Shown: positions 1 to 6,692 of the stretch, piece by piece
Position numbering within the stretch: the first letter of the stretch is position 1
Layout of the letters: each line of letters opens with the position of its first letter
From: Pseudomonadota bacterium
GTDB taxonomy: Bacteria; Myxococcota_A; Polyangia; Polyangiales; Polyangiaceae
Length of the DNA: 16,611 nucleotides
Reading direction: 5' to 3'
Assembly: GCA_023431345.1 (NCBI GenBank)
Contig: JAEYWK010000236.1
Location: 1-16,611 of the forward strand
Notes under the pieces: model-generated
Databases searched by the model: none
What the model saw: only the letters and a program-made list of their open reading frames with translations
What the model was told of the DNA's origin: nothing
Made by a program: the position numbers and the translations under genes

Positions 1-81
1 CCCCCCCCCCCCCCACCCACCTAACCTCCACGCCGAACCGCCCGGCTTTCTACGGAGCGCGCGGGCCCCGTCTTCCCAAAC

Positions 82-110
82 TTTTTCGAGGCTGAGCCCC
101 GCGCTACACT
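82..110 (+). promoter_or_regulatory. Possible promoter giving a leaderless lipoprotein mRNA
   Basis: A TACACT hexamer at 105-110 resembles a sigma70 -10 box, and TTTTTC at 82-87 lies 17 bases upstream as a weak -35. The ATG at 117 begins exactly six bases after the -10 box, where transcription would be expected to start, and no Shine-Dalgarno sequence is visible. A leaderless message is inferred, not shown. Confidence 0.35.
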
Positions 111-116
111 CGAGCG

Positions 117-635
117 ATGCGGGCCTGGCTTTTGGCAGCGATCTGGGGCGCCTCGTTCTCGCTGGTGGCCGCGTGCGGCGACGCCGAAGCGGACTTCGAG
201 GACGACGCGACCCGAGCCGGTCAGGCGACCGCTGGCACGGCGGGCGCGGCTGGGAGCGCCGGCAGCGCGTCGGGCGGTAGCGCGTCGGGCGGTAGCGCGT
301 CGGGCGGCAGCGCGTCGGGCGGCAGCGCGTCGGGTGCCGGCACGAGCAGTGGAGGCGCGGCGGAGGCCGGAGCGGGCGGCGGCGGAGCGGGCGGCGGCGG
401 AGCGGGGGGCGACGGCGGAGAAGGAGCGCTCGTCGACTGTGACCCGCGCAAGATCACGTGCAAGCGCGCCACGCCAGTGTGCGGGGCCATGGAGGTGCCC
501 AGCGTCGAGGGCAGCTGTTACGGCGAGTGCGTGAAGATCGAGCGCTGCGCTTGCGATGCCCCTGCCGCTTGCCCGAACCCCAACGAGTTTACCTGCTGGA
601 ACAACGCGCAGCACTGCGGACCGTTCGTGCAATGA
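117..635 (+). CDS. Small lipoprotein with Gly/Ser/Ala linker and 10-Cys C-terminal domain
   Basis: The 172-residue product starts with a lipoprotein signal peptide (residues 1-19) and a lipobox VAAC with the lipidated Cys at 20, so it should be exported and anchored in the envelope, probably the outer membrane. Residues about 40-103 are a low-complexity Gly/Ser/Ala linker that includes five SASGG-type units. The rest is a compact domain with ten cysteines (108, 115, 122, 134, 138, 144, 146, 152, 160, 167), an even number that would fit disulfides after export. Lipoproteins of this build, with a flexible linker and a small Cys-rich end domain, are common in Sorangiineae-type myxobacteria (family knowledge). 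I do not recognise a specific function; surface exposure or ligand binding is only a guess. It converges with the next gene, with 48 bases between the stops. The ATG at 117 is chosen because it opens the signal peptide directly. Confidence 0.85.
   Translation: MRAWLLAAIWGASFSLVAACGDAEADFEDDATRAGQATAGTAGAAGSAGSASGGSASGGSASGGSASGGSASGAGTSSGGAAEAGAGGGGAGGGGAGGDGGEGALVDCDPRKITCKRATPVCGAMEVPSVEGSCYGECVKIERCACDAPAACPNPNEFTCWNNAQHCGPFVQ
264..338 (+). repeat. 15-bp in-frame tandem repeat in the lipoprotein linker
   Basis: Five head-to-tail copies of a 15-base unit (agcgcgtcgggcggt and close variants) encode Ser-Ala-Ser-Gly-Gly. Units one and two end in T, three and four end in C, and the fifth diverges in its last four bases. 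The unit length is a multiple of three, so gain or loss of copies would change linker length without breaking the frame. Confidence 0.9.
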
Positions 636-683
636 CGTCGGTCGCCGCGCGGAGCGCGCCAGCCTCGAGCCGGACCTGAGCGC

Positions 684-1700
684 TCAGCTCCCCAAGTCGG
701 CCTGCTTGACCCAGAACGCGAGCTCATCGACGGGCAGAATGTGCAAGCTCTTGGGCAGCACCTTGGCCCAGCCGGCGACCGTATCCATGACGAACAGCTC
801 GGTGTCGACCTCGACGACGCCGATCGGTGTCTCCGCCTCCCGCGCGCTGATGCGAAGCGGTAGCTCGCGCGTGGTCTTCACCGTGCGCGGGAGCTGCGAC
901 AGGGCCAGCTCGGGCGGCGAGCTCAGCAGCATGAAGCTGGGGGTCGAGGTGTCGGCGGTCTCGCCGCGCGGCAGCGCCTGCAGGTCGCTGGCCCTAGCCC
1001 AGGCGTCGACGTTCAGCTCGCCGCGGTAGTGGACGCGCACGAATCCGCCGCGTGCTTCGGTGCCGTAAAACGGCACGCTGGTTTGCTGCTGCGAGCGGCG
1101 CAAGGTCGCGAGCGGCGCGCCGGTGGGCGGCACTTCTTCGAACAGGTCGAGCTGCGGCGCCTTCAACAAGTAGACGCGCGCGTCGCCCGGTATGGTCGCC
1201 GCGGCTGGCGCGGGCGGCGTGAAGGTCAGGACCGAACAGTCGGCGCTGGTCGAGAAACGCTGGTCGAAGGGGCGCGTGAGCTGCTTCTCGATGCGCACCA
1301 TCCCGCCGCTACTGCCGGCGGCCGCGACGCGAGCCCCCGGGCCGAACCACAGGTGACGGCTCACGACGGGCACGTTCATGCTGGTGAAGATCGGCAGCTC
1401 GTCCGCCTTCACGAAGCCGTTCACGCGAAACGAGCCGCGCCCAGTGCCGGTTTCGATGTGCGCGAGGTCACTGCCGCCGCTCGGCGGTGCGAGGAACGTT
1501 ACCGCCGACTCTCCGCCGCTGAAGCGCGCCAGCCTGCGACCACTCGCGTCGGTCAGCACCGTGTCTTTATCGAACACGACGCGGCCGCGTTGCCCGCAGT
1601 TGGGCGCGGTGCCGGGCGGCTTGGCTTGGCTCACGGTCGGCGCCGCCGCCAGCAGCGCCACCAGCGCGACGATCGTTCCCCAACAGGCAGCGCGGTGCAT
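684..1700 (-). CDS. Secreted protein with about three SH3-like segments
   Basis: The 338-residue product has a Sec signal peptide (positive start, hydrophobic residues 8-20, likely cleavage after SQA at residue 26), so it should act in the periplasm or outside the cell. Three segments each run through short beta-type sequence and close with a similar phrase: GFVKADEL near residue 98, DAWARASDL near residue 250, and FWVKQADL at the C-terminus. That ending is typical of bacterial SH3 (SH3b) folds, which bind peptidoglycan or peptides, so a wall-associated role is possible. No catalytic motif is seen. The open frame extends 34 codons upstream, but the ATG at 1700 is preferred because the signal peptide begins there. 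A TATGCT -10-like box lies six bases upstream of this ATG. It is divergent from the DHH-like gene and may share a promoter region with it. Confidence 0.75.
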   Translation of the reverse strand: MHRAACWGTIVALVALLAAAPTVSQAKPPGTAPNCGQRGRVVFDKDTVLTDASGRRLARFSGGESAVTFLAPPSGGSDLAHIETGTGRGSFRVNGFVKADELPIFTSMNVPVVSRHLWFGPGARVAAAGSSGGMVRIEKQLTRPFDQRFSTSADCSVLTFTPPAPAAATIPGDARVYLLKAPQLDLFEEVPPTGAPLATLRRSQQQTSVPFYGTEARGGFVRVHYRGELNVDAWARASDLQALPRGETADTSTPSFMLLSSPPELALSQLPRTVKTTRELPLRISAREAETPIGVVEVDTELFVMDTVAGWAKVLPKSLHILPVDELAFWVKQADLGS

Positions 1701-1706
1701 GCCGCG

Positions 1707-1712
1707 AGCATA
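1707..1712 (-). promoter_or_regulatory. -10-like box six bases before the ATG at 1700
   Basis: On the minus strand TATGCT is followed by six bases and then the ATG at 1700. The spacing matches that of the lipoprotein gene at 117. No convincing -35 is visible. It would give a leaderless or near-leaderless transcript; weak evidence on its own. Confidence 0.25.
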
Positions 1713-1774
1713 CTCTACAAATCCGCGGTGGCTGCCTTGCGGTGCTGCAACTACGCGACAACACTCAGCGCCCC

Positions 1775-2662
1775 ATGCAGCACCTCGCCTTCGGCACGCC
1801 ACGCAAGCTCCCCAAAGCGAGCAGCCTCGTTGGCCGAGTGGTGGTGCTCGACATCGCCTTCGCGGGCGCGGGTAGCGGCGGCGGGTTTCCGAAGATCACG
1901 CTGCCGTTCATCGAGGGCCTCGGCGCGCGGCTCGGTATGTGGGTGGATCACCACGACAGCGAAGAGCACGCTCGCTACAAAGACGATCCGCGCTTCGTGC
2001 TCTCGACCAAGGCCGAGCACGGCGCCTGCCCCGAGATGATCACGCCCGAGCTGGTGGCGAGGGCGGGGCAGATCGACACCATCGTTTGCCATACTGATTT
2101 CGATGGCTTGGCCAGCGCCGCGAAGTGGATGCGCGCTGGCGTCGAGCCCTACCCGGGCTGTGACGACGATGCGCGCGCCATCGACACGCGCATCGGCACG
2201 CCGAGCGCGATGGCCGAGCGCATCGATCGCGCCATCCGCGCTCGCTTCCGTGACCAAGGGCTCTTCGGCGTGATCGTGCGCCACTTGGCGAGCGGCCTCC
2301 ACGACGCGTCGCTGTGGGGCCCGATCGACGAAGCCGCCGCCGAGCTGATCCCGGTCGAAAAAGAGACGCGCCGCGCGGCCCTCGCGTACAAGCGCCTGGA
2401 GCCGGGCGTGGCGTACGTGGACGTGAGCGAAGGCTACGCGCGCGTCGACAAGACGCTGCTGTTGCTGCTCGGCCAGGAGCGCGAGGTGGTGAGCGTGGTC
2501 GTCGATCGCGAGAACGTCAGCGTGGCGGCGCGCTTCGACAGCGGCAAGAATTTCGTCGAGCTGTTCAAGCTCGGCGCCGGCATGCCGACTCGCGTTTCGG
2601 TGCCCCGGCCGCAGCTGCCGCGGGTGCTGAAGGCGCTCGGCGTCAAGTCCGCTGATTTGTAG
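1775..2662 (+). CDS. DHH-superfamily phosphoesterase-like protein with permuted motif order
   Basis: The 295-residue product carries the metal-binding signatures of DHH phosphoesterases (RecJ/NrnA-type enzymes that hydrolyse phosphodiesters using Mn2+). Visible are D26 in VVVLDIAF (motif II-like), D58-H59-H60 in WVDHHD (motif III), H106-x-D108-x-D110-G111 in CHTDFDGLAS (motif I-like) and GLHDAS at about 174-179 (motif IV-like). In known family members motif I comes first; here it follows DHH. The C-terminal part (about 235-290) resembles a degenerate DHHA1 domain, with GAGM at 267-270 where GGGH is usual. A nuclease or nucleotide phosphodiesterase role is inferred; the substrate cannot be read from sequence. 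An in-frame GTG at 1742 would add 11 residues, but the ATG at 1775 is preferred because nothing conserved lies before it. Cytoplasmic; no signal peptide. A large hairpin follows the stop. Confidence 0.8.
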   Translation: MQHLAFGTPRKLPKASSLVGRVVVLDIAFAGAGSGGGFPKITLPFIEGLGARLGMWVDHHDSEEHARYKDDPRFVLSTKAEHGACPEMITPELVARAGQIDTIVCHTDFDGLASAAKWMRAGVEPYPGCDDDARAIDTRIGTPSAMAERIDRAIRARFRDQGLFGVIVRHLASGLHDASLWGPIDEAAAELIPVEKETRRAALAYKRLEPGVAYVDVSEGYARVDKTLLLLLGQEREVVSVVVDRENVSVAARFDSGKNFVELFKLGAGMPTRVSVPRPQLPRVLKALGVKSADL

Positions 2663-2714
2663 CGGCGGCGCGAGAAGTCTTCGCTGGTGTGACGAAGGCT
2701 TCTCGGCCCGCCGC
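2662..2714 (+). terminator. Long imperfect hairpin after the DHH-like gene
   Basis: The arms at 2662-2683 and 2693-2714 are 22 bases each and pair at 20 positions, counting one G-T wobble, around a 9-base loop (ctggtgtga). The hairpin starts on the last base of the stop codon. No T-tract follows, so it is not a classic intrinsic terminator; it may slow polymerase or protect the 3' end. Confidence 0.5.
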
Positions 2715-2741
2715 GGAATCTGGCTCGAAGGCCGTCGGCGC

Positions 2742-2771
2742 TTGACCGTGCTCGGCCTGCTGGACTCGAAT
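2742..2771 (+). promoter_or_regulatory. Possible promoter of the response regulator gene
   Basis: TTGACC (2742-2747) and TCGAAT (2766-2771) are separated by 18 bases and resemble -35 and -10 boxes. The predicted start of transcription near 2778 would leave a short leader containing the GGAG ribosome binding site. The -10 matches the consensus at four of six positions only. Confidence 0.35.
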
Positions 2772-2792
2772 GGCCGCTTCACGGAGCTTCGA

Positions 2793-3815
2793 ATGCCCAA
2801 TACTTCCAAGATCGTAGTGCTGATTGCCGATGATGAGCCGAGCACGGTTGCCATGCTCGCGAGCCACCTGCGCTCTGGGGGATACGCGGTGCTCGAGGCC
2901 TCCGACGGCGACGAGGCCTGGGAGCTGGCGCACGAGCACCTGCCCCACCTCGTGATCTTGGACGTGATGATGCCGGGCATGAGCGGCTGGGAGGTGTGCC
3001 GCAAGATCCGTGAGGCGGTGTCGCTCGCGCACACGGGCGTGATCATGCTCACCGGCATCGGCGAGTCGCTGAACGAGATGACGTCGCCGCTGTATGGAGC
3101 GGACGCGCACATCGACAAGCCTTTCGAGTTCGCAGTGCTCGACGAAAAGATTCAAGAGACGCTCGAGCGTCGCAAGCAAGGCGCGCTCGGTCGCCCCGAC
3201 GCGGGCGCCGACGAAGCGAGCATGGCGATCGAAGAAGATGACTTGCCGACGCTGCCGCCTGCGGCTGCGAAGCGCGCACCGAAGGCGTCGCCGAAGCCAC
3301 TCGCAAAGACCAAGCCGTCGGAAGGCGCCGCGACGAAGGCCAAGAAGGCTCCTAAGAAGGCAGCCGCTCCTGCCGCGGCGGCGAAGCAAGCTCCCGCGAA
3401 GGCTGCGCCCGTCGCCAAAGCGGTGAAGAAAGCAGCTCCAACCAAGGCGCCTGCTGCGGCGAAGAAGGCTTCGGCCAAGCCGTCGTCGACGCCGACCAAG
3501 AAGGCCCCGGCGCCTCAAGCTGCCGTCAAGAAGGCGCCCGCGCCCGCCAAGAAGGCCCCCGCTGCCGTCAAGAAGGCGTCCGCCGCCGTCAAGAAGGCGC
3601 CCGCTGCCGTCAAGAAGGCGCCCGCTGCCGTCAAGAAGGCGTCCGCTGCCCTCAAGAAGGCGCCTGCTGCCGTCAAGAAGGCGCCCGCGAAGAAGGCTCC
3701 CGCCGCCGCGAAGAAGGCGCCCGCGTCCGCGAAGAAGGCTCCCGCCGTCGCGAAGAAGGCGCCTGCCGTCGCGAAGAAGGCGCCCGCGACGAAGGGCAAG
3801 CCGAAGAAGGCCTGA
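2793..3815 (+). CDS. Response regulator receiver domain with histone-H1-like Lys/Ala/Pro tail
   Basis: Residues 5-125 form a CheY-like receiver domain with every key residue in place: acidic pair D13/D14, phospho-acceptor D57 in LDVMMPG, T87 in MLTG and K109 in DKPF. It should therefore be phosphorylated by a histidine kinase, but none lies in the window, so it looks like an orphan regulator. After a short acidic linker (about 136-150) the remaining 190 residues are almost only Lys, Ala, Pro and a few Ser/Val, with 13 heptad-like KKAPA units at 245-333. Such tails in bacterial histone-H1-like proteins bind DNA or polyphosphate-like polyanions without sequence specificity. There is no helix-turn-helix or enzymatic output domain. 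The ATG at 2793 is chosen over a TTG at 2742 because GGAG sits at 2783-2786, six bases upstream, and the receiver fold starts at once. Its 3' end meets the helicase gene with a 7-base gap. Confidence 0.88.
   Translation: MPNTSKIVVLIADDEPSTVAMLASHLRSGGYAVLEASDGDEAWELAHEHLPHLVILDVMMPGMSGWEVCRKIREAVSLAHTGVIMLTGIGESLNEMTSPLYGADAHIDKPFEFAVLDEKIQETLERRKQGALGRPDAGADEASMAIEEDDLPTLPPAAAKRAPKASPKPLAKTKPSEGAATKAKKAPKKAAAPAAAAKQAPAKAAPVAKAVKKAAPTKAPAAAKKASAKPSSTPTKKAPAPQAAVKKAPAPAKKAPAAVKKASAAVKKAPAAVKKAPAAVKKASAALKKAPAAVKKAPAKKAPAAAKKAPASAKKAPAVAKKAPAVAKKAPATKGKPKKA
3525..3791 (+). repeat. 21-bp coding repeats of the basic tail
   Basis: About 13 consecutive units encode [VAL]KKA[PS]A[AVPST]; eleven are 21 bases long and two are shortened to 18. 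Units such as gccgtcaagaaggcgcccgct recur almost unchanged in the centre, a sign of recent duplication. The array stays in frame and is part of the protein, not a CRISPR or intergenic repeat. Confidence 0.85.
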
Positions 3816-3822
3816 GCGCGGC

Positions 3823-5973
3823 CTAAAGCGGCTGCGCCCGCGCGACGTCGACATCGGCTTGGGCCGTGTCGGCGTCGCGAGCTTCGATTCGCTTCCAGAA
3901 GGCGATCACGTCGCTCAGCTCGTTCGTGCGCCGCGCCGGCGGGAGCGCGCCGAGAATCAGCTTGCCGTAGCCACGCCGGTGCACGCGCTCGTCGAGCAGC
4001 GCCACGATGCCCACGTCGCGCTGCGTACGGATCAAGCGCCCGAAGCCCTGCTTGAGCGCGATGGCGGCGGCCGGCACCGACAGCTTCATGAACGGGCTTT
4101 CGCCGGCGGCCTCGAGCTCGCGGCCGCGCGCGACGATCACCGGATCAGTCGGCACCGCGAACGGGATCTTCTCGAGCACCACCAAGCGCAGCGCGCGCCC
4201 GGGCACATCCACACCTTCCCAAAAGCTCTGCGTCGCGAGCAACACCGCGTTGCCGTCGGCGCGAAAGGCCTGCAAGAGCACGGCCTTGGGGCGTGTTCCC
4301 TGGACGAGCAGGCGCTTCCCTTCGAGCCGAGCCGGCAGCAGACGCGCCAGCTGCTGCAAGGTTTTGTGCGACGTCGTGAGCACGAACGCGCCGCCGCCGG
4401 TGATCGCGCACAGCGCGGCCACGCGCTCCGCGGCGCGCTCGGCGAAGCTGGGCGCGTTCGGCGCCGGTAAATCCTTGGGCGTGTAGAGCAGCGCGTTCTG
4501 CTCGAAATCGAACGGCGACGGCACCACCAGCTCGCTCACCATCACGCCCGCATCCGCTACGCCATAGCGCGCGCGAAAGTAGCCAAAGGCGCTCTGCGGG
4601 GGCCGCGGTCGCTCGTCGGGAGCCGCCGGATCGTCGAGCGTGCCCGCGGGCTCGCCCGCGCTCCGCTCGCTCGCGCTCGGCCCGCCGCGGCCGGCCGTCG
4701 ACAACGTCGCGCTCGTGAGCACGACCGCCGGCACCGTCTCGAAGATGCGCTCGCGAAACAGCAGCGACAGATCGACGGGCGACGACGCCAAAGTGACGTT
4801 CTTGCTCGTGCGGTCGAGCCACGTCACGCGCCCGGCCGCGCCTTCGGCGACCTGTGACAGCGCCGCGCGCGCGTCTTCGCTGCGCCGCGCCGCGAGCTCG
4901 AGCGCTTCCGGCAGCGCGGGGGGCGGACGCGGCCCGCGCAGTGACGGCGAGCCGAGGCGACCGCGCGCCATCTCGACGGCGCCGGTCAGGCCCTCGAGCG
5001 CGGAGTCGAGCGCGTGCCAGGCCGTTGCCACCTCACCGGCGAAGACGTCACGCTCGAGCGTGACGCGCTCGTCGCGCCCGACCGCGCGCTCGAGCGCGTG
5101 AAAGAAGAAGTCGGTGGAAGACTCCACGGCGCTGACCGCGCGCAGCGCGCTATCTCCCCCGAACAGCGGATCGGCCGCGCCCGCGGCGCGGAGCGCGCGC
5201 TCGCTGTCGGCCAGCAAGCGATCGAGGCGGCGCCGCGAGATGCGCAGGCCGAAGAACTCCGTGGCGATTTCCTCGAGCTGGTGCGCTTCGTCGAAGATCA
5301 CCGCGTCGTAGTCCGGCAACACGCGTCCGGGGTGAGGCCCACGCAGCGCGAGGTCCGCGAAGAACAAGTGATGATTGACGACCACCAGCCGCGCGCGCTC
5401 GGCGTCGCGCCGCATGCGCGTCACGAAACACTCGTCGAAGTAGCTGCACGACGCGCCGAGCCGCGTGTCGCTGGAAGAGGCCACCTCCGCCCGCACCGGA
5501 TCGTCCTCCGCCATGCCCGCGAGCTCGGCGAAGTCGCCCGTCTCCGACTCCTCGATGAAGCTCGCGAGCGCGTCGAGCGTCCGCGCGTACGTGGGGCGCG
5601 CGGCCTCCTCGCTCGCGCGGAACTCCGCGAGCCGGCGCCGGCACACGTAGTTCGAAAGGCCCTTCATCAGCGCCACCGGAAATGCGGTGCCGACCGCCTG
5701 CTCGATGAGCGGCAAATCACGCTGAAAGATCTGCTCTTGCAGCGCGCGCGTGGCCGTCGAGACGATCACCTTCTTACCCGAGAGCAGCGCTGGCACGAGG
5801 TAGGCGAGGGTCTTGCCGGTGCCGGTCCCGGCTTCGCAAAACAGGATGCGGTCTTCGCGCAGCGTGCGCTCCACGGCCGCGGCCATCTCGAGCTGTCCTG
5901 CGCGCGCCTCGTAAGCCGAGAGAGCGTGCGCGAGTGGCCCGCCCGGGCCCAAGATGTCGGCGGTCGTGGTCAA
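3823..5973 (-). CDS. dinG: DinG/XPD-type superfamily 2 DNA helicase
   Basis: This 716-residue protein has the ordered motifs of the DinG/YoaA/XPD helicase family, which unwinds DNA 5' to 3' and resolves R-loops and unusual structures. Visible are Walker A EAGTGTGKT (47-55), motif Ia VSTATRALQEQ, the Fe-S region, Walker B DEAH (228-231), VVLTSATLS, FVLTTSHKT, QSFWEGVDVPG and motif VI QGFGRLIRTQ. E. coli DinG holds its 4Fe-4S cluster with four cysteines (120, 194, 199, 205). Here C111, C176 and C182 align with three of them, while R171 stands where the second is expected. A Pro/Ser/Gly-rich insertion follows VVLTSATLS. The start at 5973 is a TTG; no better start gives the intact N-terminus. It lies 37 bases downstream of the PilZ-like gene on the same strand and is probably co-transcribed. 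Family assignment is firm; whether it is true DinG or a paralogue (YoaA-like) is open. Confidence 0.92.
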   Translation of the reverse strand: MTTTADILGPGGPLAHALSAYEARAGQLEMAAAVERTLREDRILFCEAGTGTGKTLAYLVPALLSGKKVIVSTATRALQEQIFQRDLPLIEQAVGTAFPVALMKGLSNYVCRRRLAEFRASEEAARPTYARTLDALASFIEESETGDFAELAGMAEDDPVRAEVASSSDTRLGASCSYFDECFVTRMRRDAERARLVVVNHHLFFADLALRGPHPGRVLPDYDAVIFDEAHQLEEIATEFFGLRISRRRLDRLLADSERALRAAGAADPLFGGDSALRAVSAVESSTDFFFHALERAVGRDERVTLERDVFAGEVATAWHALDSALEGLTGAVEMARGRLGSPSLRGPRPPPALPEALELAARRSEDARAALSQVAEGAAGRVTWLDRTSKNVTLASSPVDLSLLFRERIFETVPAVVLTSATLSTAGRGGPSASERSAGEPAGTLDDPAAPDERPRPPQSAFGYFRARYGVADAGVMVSELVVPSPFDFEQNALLYTPKDLPAPNAPSFAERAAERVAALCAITGGGAFVLTTSHKTLQQLARLLPARLEGKRLLVQGTRPKAVLLQAFRADGNAVLLATQSFWEGVDVPGRALRLVVLEKIPFAVPTDPVIVARGRELEAAGESPFMKLSVPAAAIALKQGFGRLIRTQRDVGIVALLDERVHRRGYGKLILGALPPARRTNELSDVIAFWKRIEARDADTAQADVDVARAQPL

Positions 5974-6010
5974 CGGCGCGGACTGTAGCGCGGCTCGCGC
6001 AGCCGTCGCG

Positions 6011-6508
6011 TCACGGATGCTCGGGCGGCACGGAGCCTTCGACGTCGAGGTAGCGCACGCCCACGATCTGCCCGTCGGCCTCGTCTTGCACCCAGACGAC
6101 CGCGACCTTGCGCGCAGACTCTTCGGCGTCGCCCACGATCAGCTCGTACTCGCCCCCGGCTTTCAGCGCTTCTTCGACGATGGCGCGAATACCGCCGCGG
6201 CTCACGTTCAAGGTCCAGCCATGGGTCTCGAAGCCGGGGCCCCGGAGGGTGACGCGCTCAGTCGCTTCCCGCCGTGCGCCGCCGGTGGCGCGCCGCTGTG
6301 CATGGACTTCCGTCGAGGGCGGAGGGCTCCTGCGGCTCACTTCACGAAAGATATCACGGGCGGTCCCCGAGCCCACCGTGACCGAAGGCCCCGCTCCGGA
6401 CCGCGCATCGCCACTCACCGAAGGCGTGCTCCCCTGACGCTGCCACGGGGCCCGGGCCCCCGAAGCACAAAGCCTCTGCCCGGAGGCCGGCCGCCACGCA
6501 CGGGGCAT
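6011..6508 (-). CDS. PilZ-like domain protein
   Basis: The C-terminal half (about 75-158) of this 165-residue protein looks like a PilZ domain, the beta-barrel that binds cyclic di-GMP. There is an Arg-rich start RREATERVTL and then the [D/N]xSxxG signature as N101-V-S103-R-G-G106, followed by strands ending in VGVRYLD. The usual RxxxR motif is spaced one residue wider here (R80, R85), so c-di-GMP binding is uncertain. Residues 1-60 are Arg/Ser/Gly-rich without recognisable domain; translation could instead begin at an internal GTG near residue 45, which would leave just the domain. It is followed by the helicase gene after 37 bases. The pairing does not reveal a shared function. Moderately sure of the fold, unsure of the start. 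Confidence 0.6.
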   Translation of the reverse strand: MPRAWRPASGQRLCASGARAPWQRQGSTPSVSGDARSGAGPSVTVGSGTARDIFREVSRRSPPPSTEVHAQRRATGGARREATERVTLRGPGFETHGWTLNVSRGGIRAIVEEALKAGGEYELIVGDAEESARKVAVVWVQDEADGQIVGVRYLDVEGSVPPEHP

Positions 6509-6553
6509 CCGAGCGTGCGCGTTCGAGCGTGGGCGCGTCGACGAGCGAGCCGC

Positions 6554-6583
6554 TTGACGATTCCCGACCGGAGCGCGTACGGT
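6554..6583 (+). promoter_or_regulatory. Sigma70-like promoter upstream of the 6693 gene
   Basis: TTGACG (6554-6559) and TACGGT (6578-6583) are spaced by 18 bases, close to housekeeping promoters of myxobacteria. Transcription would start near 6590 and give a leader of about 100 bases. That leader contains short inverted repeats: GAGAG/CTCTC at 6608-6621 and AGCGCC/GGCGCT at 6634-6654. Confidence 0.45.
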
Positions 6584-6692
6584 CCGGGGCGTCGATCTCG
6601 TGTGCGTGAGAGGGGTCTCTCCTGATCACACCGAGCGCCCGTCCCAACGGCGCTGATCATGAGGGACGTCGCGGCCGAGGCCACTTCCCCCC

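Noticed and set aside
1..14. Run of 14 C as a biological signal
   Set aside because: Located at the very edge; more likely a contig end or base-calling artefact than a feature.
264..338. CRISPR-like array
   Set aside because: Contiguous 15-bp coding repeats without spacers.
1029..2039. Long open frame of 336 codons on the plus strand
   Set aside because: It runs antisense to the secreted protein and then out of frame over the DHH-like gene; composition is Arg/Ala-rich as expected from a high-GC shadow frame.
1751..3118. 455-codon minus-strand open frame
   Set aside because: Antisense to the DHH-like gene and receiver gene, both with clear motifs; its product is low-complexity His/Arg/Ala sequence.
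2643..3854. 403-codon minus-strand open frame rich in Arg/Leu/Gly
   Set aside because: Mirror of the KKAPA repeats of the response regulator; the repeats keep the antisense frame open.
5014..5988. 324-codon plus-strand open frame
   Set aside because: Antisense to the helicase, whose motifs are unmistakable.
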